The translations under genes and the position numbers were made by a program. From positions 10,307,476-10,371,475 of the forward strand of contig CM022665.1 in assembly GCA_012295275.1 (NCBI GenBank): a stretch of DNA of 64,000 bases. The letters are read 5' to 3'. Positions 59,979 to 64,000 of this stretch are shown here, piece after piece; position 1 is the stretch's first letter; each line of letters begins with the position of its first letter. The DNA comes from Chrysomallon squamiferum. Taxonomy: Eukaryota; Mollusca; Gastropoda; Neomphalida; Peltospiridae. Below the pieces are notes generated by a model. It was not told the DNA's origin. It worked only from the letters and a program-made list of their open reading frames with translations, and made no database searches.

Positions 59979-61499
59979 CCAATCTGTAATCTGTATGTAG
60001 GCCTATATCCCTGTTAAATCAATGCAGTGTATAATGATTACACTGCTATTAAATTATCATTTGTCATCTCGCCAATTAGTACATTCAATACAAAAATATC
60101 TAAGTCATTTGACACTTAATACACGGCTATTGTTACATGCTTGTATTGTATTAGCAATCGGATACAGACTGGCTTAGAAAATGCATATTGAGTTACAACT
60201 ATCAGATTATACTGTCTTCATGATGCGGTAAATTAATGGCTATTCTGTTACACAGTGCTTTAATTAACCTGTTTAAACAATTAGCACGAAACGTTCTCGT
60301 TTTACGTCAGTTTGGTTTCAGTTGTAAACTTCTAACATGCTTCCTTCCGATAAACGTACAAATAAATACGTCTGTCGGGCACAAAACAACGTCTGACGTA
60401 ATTTTCAGATAGTTCTTCTAAAACAGAAAACGTAGTTTTCAGACAATAAATTATTCCAGCTTATTTCTATTTATCTAAAGCTAATAAAGGCAGTCGTAAA
60501 CTCACAATATTGAACGTAGAAAAAAAGATACAGAGGGTATTTTATTAGATTACTTTTCCTCGTTCTTGTTTAGCACTACTACGTAGGTTTAAGAATGATT
60601 CTTTGTAACCGTTAGTCTTAAAAACCAAGGTTTCTTCGTTACACAATGCTTTGGAGAGCAGTTTTCGTAATCCTCTCTCTGTTACATTAAATAAATCTTT
60701 GATGTTGATACAGTCTTGTCAAAGTTTGTTGTTAGTGTTTGTGCAAAGAGTTATACAGTTTACAGAATAGTGCAGAAAAGATGTTCTGGATTTACAACAA
60801 TTAGCTTAACCTTCATCAAATAAGATGAAAAGAGAGAAGCAGAGAGATATATATATGTATGTATATATATATAATTATGTATAAGTAGATAGATTTGTAC
60901 AGAAAACAGACAGGTAAAGTAGATAGACTAATGGACAGAAAAACAGACAGATAGATAAATGGATATATAAATGATAGATATATATATATAGGTTGGTAAG
61001 AAAGTACATATGTCCACATATGTATGTAAATAGGTACGCGTTTTATTTCTTTATTTCATTTATGTACGTATATAAAAATAAATAAAACACATGCATCTGT
61101 TTTAATGGGGAACAAATATAAAGATAACAAACTCTACATCAGTATATACCTATGCATCTGACGATATATTTATTCTTTCACGGCAATTAGTTGTGTTTTT
61201 GTCAGCTGTGTGTATCGGTGTCTATCAGTATTAAAATACAGCGAGCGCGTTTTGTCAAATAAAATGTCCACACATTCGCTCTGTTTATTTTTTTTCGACG
61301 TGTATTTAACTAACGCCCTGCACTGTTTGCACCCACGTGTTGAAAAATAATTGTAACTCATCTGTGTAACTGGACGAGTAAAATGAAACAGATGTACGGA
61401 GTGCCGTTTTGACATTTTCGGGACAGAAAACAAAGTAAAATACACCGCTGATCATGAGGTGGTTTAATAAATATTTACGTTAACAGCTGTACGTTAATT
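59976..61499. other. AT-rich spacer, no gene seen
   Basis: Mostly unique sequence with TA/GATA-like short repeats at 60845-61000. No open frame with recognisable content. Confidence 0.5.
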
Positions 61500-61504
61500 A
61501 TGAT

Positions 61505-61612
61505 GTAATGATAATGATGATGATGATGATGATGATGATAATAATAATCATAATAGTGATGATGATGACGGTGGTGGTGATGGTGATGATGACGATGACG
61601 ATGATGATAATG
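61505..61612. repeat. (GAT)n/(GGT)n trinucleotide array
   Basis: Pure GAT at about 61515-61539, AAT, then GAT/GGT/GAC mixed units. Confidence 0.92.
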
Positions 61613-61796
61613 TATATATTACAATAAAATGAAAAAATGGAATTTTTAAAAAGTAACTGCTATTATATTCGTTTTTATTGAGAAACATCCTGATACATAC
61701 TCTTAACTATACAGACACAGATATGTACGTAGACATAGATTTACACTCGCATTCGCTATTTCTCTCAACCTCTGCTTCTGTGTGTTTCAATCTAAC

Positions 61797-61853
61797 AAAT
61801 AATAATAATAATAATAATAAGAAGAACAACAACAACAACAACAACAACAACAA
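61797..61853. repeat. (AAT)n(AAG)(CAA)n array
   Basis: AAT, brief AAG and then CAA blocks. The order recalls the four-part array at 52061, without its GAT block. Confidence 0.95.
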
Positions 61854-62879
61854 TAACGTGTTTCACCTTATTTGGTAAAACTATACTGCAGGAAATAAAT
61901 ATGTTTTTCAGATAATCTAATTATTTTCCACGCTCGATATTTAATTGGACGATTCTCACTTTTCTCCTCGTCTCGCCTTGGTGCTTCAGTTCGCATGAGG
62001 GAGAAAACGAGAAAAGAGCGCAGACTTGCTAAATCAAAACCTCATGAAAACGTCGACAGACGTAGAAAACATCTAAGGCACAAAATGACTTTTATGTTTA
62101 GTTTTCCATACTTCCTCTTCAGCAGCTGTTTTTCCAGTCAGTATTTCCTCCACGCGCTGCCACGCGCCAGACAGGAAGTGAGGTTAACTGGGGCTAGCGT
62201 TATTTTATATTATCAATTGACTTTTGATCTTATGTATATTTGCAGCAGACTTGATGTCAAAGTCATGTGTAAGTATGTAAAAAAAAAAGAAAGAAAGAAT
62301 ATCTATTCTGAATATGATATCGAATAAAATTCATATACAAAAGCTCTTGTTGTGTTTTAATGTAAAGATAGGTAACGTCTTCGGAGATCTTGGAAGATAA
62401 AAAGAATTTATTTCGTGGAATTTAAATCGAAAGGGATAAGCTCACTTCTTCGGATCCCTGCGGCTCTGTGTAATGGATTGTTGGAATTTCTGGCTTTAAT
62501 AAAATGTCAGAGTTAATGATATGTACGTTTAAATAAGTGACGAAGTGAAAGATTACTTTTATTTCATGCCGGCACGTGATTTTAATTTGTTTTGAAAAAG
62601 CACGAGAGTGTTTTGGAGCCCTGTTCACAGTGTGTTCTGTTTATTAGACTATTTCATAAACAAAAACAAATGTCTAATATTCATGACTTATTTTTTCTTT
62701 TTTAAAATATTGTTATAAATAAACGAATTTTTAAAAATAAGAGGCTAATTAAAAAAAAAATATATATATATATAAAATAAATAAATGAAATAATAATAAT
62801 AATAATACACTTTAAAATAAAAATAAACTTATAAAAATATGATGTGTTTGTAATACATAAATACATGAAATAGTTATGT
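61854..62879. other. Spacer, no gene seen
   Basis: A 110-codon + frame (61995-62327) begins with a charged segment and ends in A-rich sequence; I recognise no domain. A TA/AAAT-rich patch lies at 62750-62810. Confidence 0.4.
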
Positions 62880-62888
62880 TATAGAATA

Positions 62889-62946
62889 ATACATACACAC
62901 ATACACACATATACACACACACATACATACATACACACATACATAC
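62889..62946. repeat. (CATA)n/(CA)n array
   Basis: CATA and CACA units, about 58 bp. Confidence 0.92.
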
Positions 62947-62999
62947 GGACATTTACATTTCTACCACAGAATGCATGCAACCGTCCTAATTACGCAATT

Positions 63000-63400
63000 T
63001 AACTGGAATAACTTAAGCACAACTTTAACTATACTATAAAATGTATTTATCTATTTATTTATTTATTAATTTATTATTTTTATTATTTTATGTTCTATTT
63101 GCGTTTATAACATACTAATGGAAATAGTCAAATACGTATTTGTGTGTATCTGTGAATTTAATTGTGTAGTACTTATGTCTGTAGGCGTGCTAGCGTGCGT
63201 GGGAGTGAAACAGGATAAATCTATCTGCATTATTAGTGTATGTCCATGTGAATACGTGCATTGTGTATGTTTGTATGTGGATTCATGTATGTACGTATGT
63301 ATGTATGCATGTATGTGTTTATGTTTGTATACATGTATGCATGTTTATATTTAAGGATGTGTTCCTGTGTGTGTATATATATATATATATATATGTGTGT
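63000..63400. other. AT-rich spacer grading into TATG repeats
   Basis: TTTA units near 63045-63065, then TATG/TGTA repeats from about 63285 and (TA)n at 63375-63394. Confidence 0.7.
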
Positions 63401-63560
63401 ATGTGTTTGTATGTATATGATATAATTTATATATTTATATGTGTATGTTTGCCTGTATATGTAAGTATCTGTATGTATACATGTGTTTGTATGTATATGA
63501 TATATTTTATATATTTATATGTGTATGTTTGCCTGTATATGTAAGTATCTGTATGTATAC
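63401..63560. repeat. 80-bp tandem duplication
   Basis: ATGTGTTTGTATGTATATGA begins copies at 63401 and 63481. The 80-bp units differ at about two positions (ATAATTT against ATATTTT, ATACATG against ATACGTG). A partial third copy (GTGTGTTTGT) follows. The high identity implies a recent duplication. Confidence 0.95.
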
Positions 63561-64000
63561 GTGTGTTTGTGTGTAAGTATATATGTAGGTGTGTTTGTTT
63601 CGATGTGTTCACGTGTTTGTGTATGTGTGTGCGTGAGATATTATTTTAGCTTTATAATAATCGGCTGCACTTTAGTTTTACAGAAATATATTATGTGAAT
63701 ATGTATGTACGTTTTTATGTATACACGTATGTATAAATATTTAACTCTTTTTTTTTTCAGGTTGAATATATGTACCAGAAATAGATATATCAGTATATTT
63801 ATGTATGCGAGTATTGAACTCTCACTGTCTTTGCATTTGTATTTGTGCATATGCTTGAGTGAATAAATAAATTATTTATGTAATATGTACATTTAAGTTT
63901 TTACATATCTATTTACGTAATACGATAGGCGGCGCTGAACTGTTTTTAATTAGCCACGTGCGCGTGACGATATGACCTCACAGTCATGATATTGATAGGT
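63561..64000. other. Window-end spacer
   Basis: GT/TATG-flavoured to about 63730, a T-run followed by CAG (63748-63760, acceptor-like but with no frame after it), then AT-rich unique sequence with a CpG-containing last 80 bases. Confidence 0.4.

Overview
The window is AT-rich, microsatellite-saturated animal nuclear DNA, most likely from a mollusc and probably a gastropod. The assignment rests on three separate fragments (9331-9430 on +, 26858-27030 and 56784-56930 on -) that I match from memory to one tRNA-headed interspersed repeat frequent in gastropod genomes. It also fits the very long (TC)n/(GA)n, (TTTA)n and (TATG)n tracts. There is no bacterial, plasmid or viral gene organisation.

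I find no convincing protein-coding gene, rRNA, intact tRNA or CRISPR array. Nearly all long open frames are translated microsatellites (poly-Leu, Ser-Leu, Arg-Glu, Cys-Val, Tyr-Ile and similar). The few frames with ordinary composition (22784-23116 and a few others) show no domain, no intron structure I could confirm and no homology I recognise. Two stretches, 26341-26556 on - and 58690-59265 on +, look slightly coding-like and are given at low confidence. The window is best read as intergenic or intronic DNA.

Four kinds of material alternate. (1) Simple repeats are everywhere; at least twelve (TC)n/(GA)n tracts exceed about 45 bp. (2) Degenerate long-unit tandem repeats occur at 12610-13035 (about 41 bp), 25317-25990 (about 84 bp), 28388-28715 (about 31 bp), 42790-43430 (about 120-130 bp), 47816-48355 (63 bp inside an older array of about 24 bp) and 63401-63560 (80 bp). 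(3) Mobile-element traces are three SINE fragments, two tRNA-like SINE heads (924-1000, 56048-56116), a complete hAT-type miniature element at 57740-57975 with terminal inverted repeats and a 7/8-matching 8-bp target duplication, and a nearly perfect 179/195-bp inverted repeat at 21006-21568 around a (TC)n loop. (4) Islands of non-repetitive, less AT-rich sequence of 200-700 bp (2500-2820, 4040-4480, 9800-10130, 18960-19340, 30890-31350, 32770-33210, 36310-36560, 42040-42780, 46370-46640 and others) are the best places to look for enhancers or small exons. Two carry suggestive factor-site clusters (36414-36539 and 46521-46559).

I did not find a previously undescribed genetic system. The best leads are the 21 kb inverted repeat, the hAT-type miniature element, the nested tandem arrays and the two regulatory-looking islands. 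All comparisons with known families are from memory; no search or alignment program was run.
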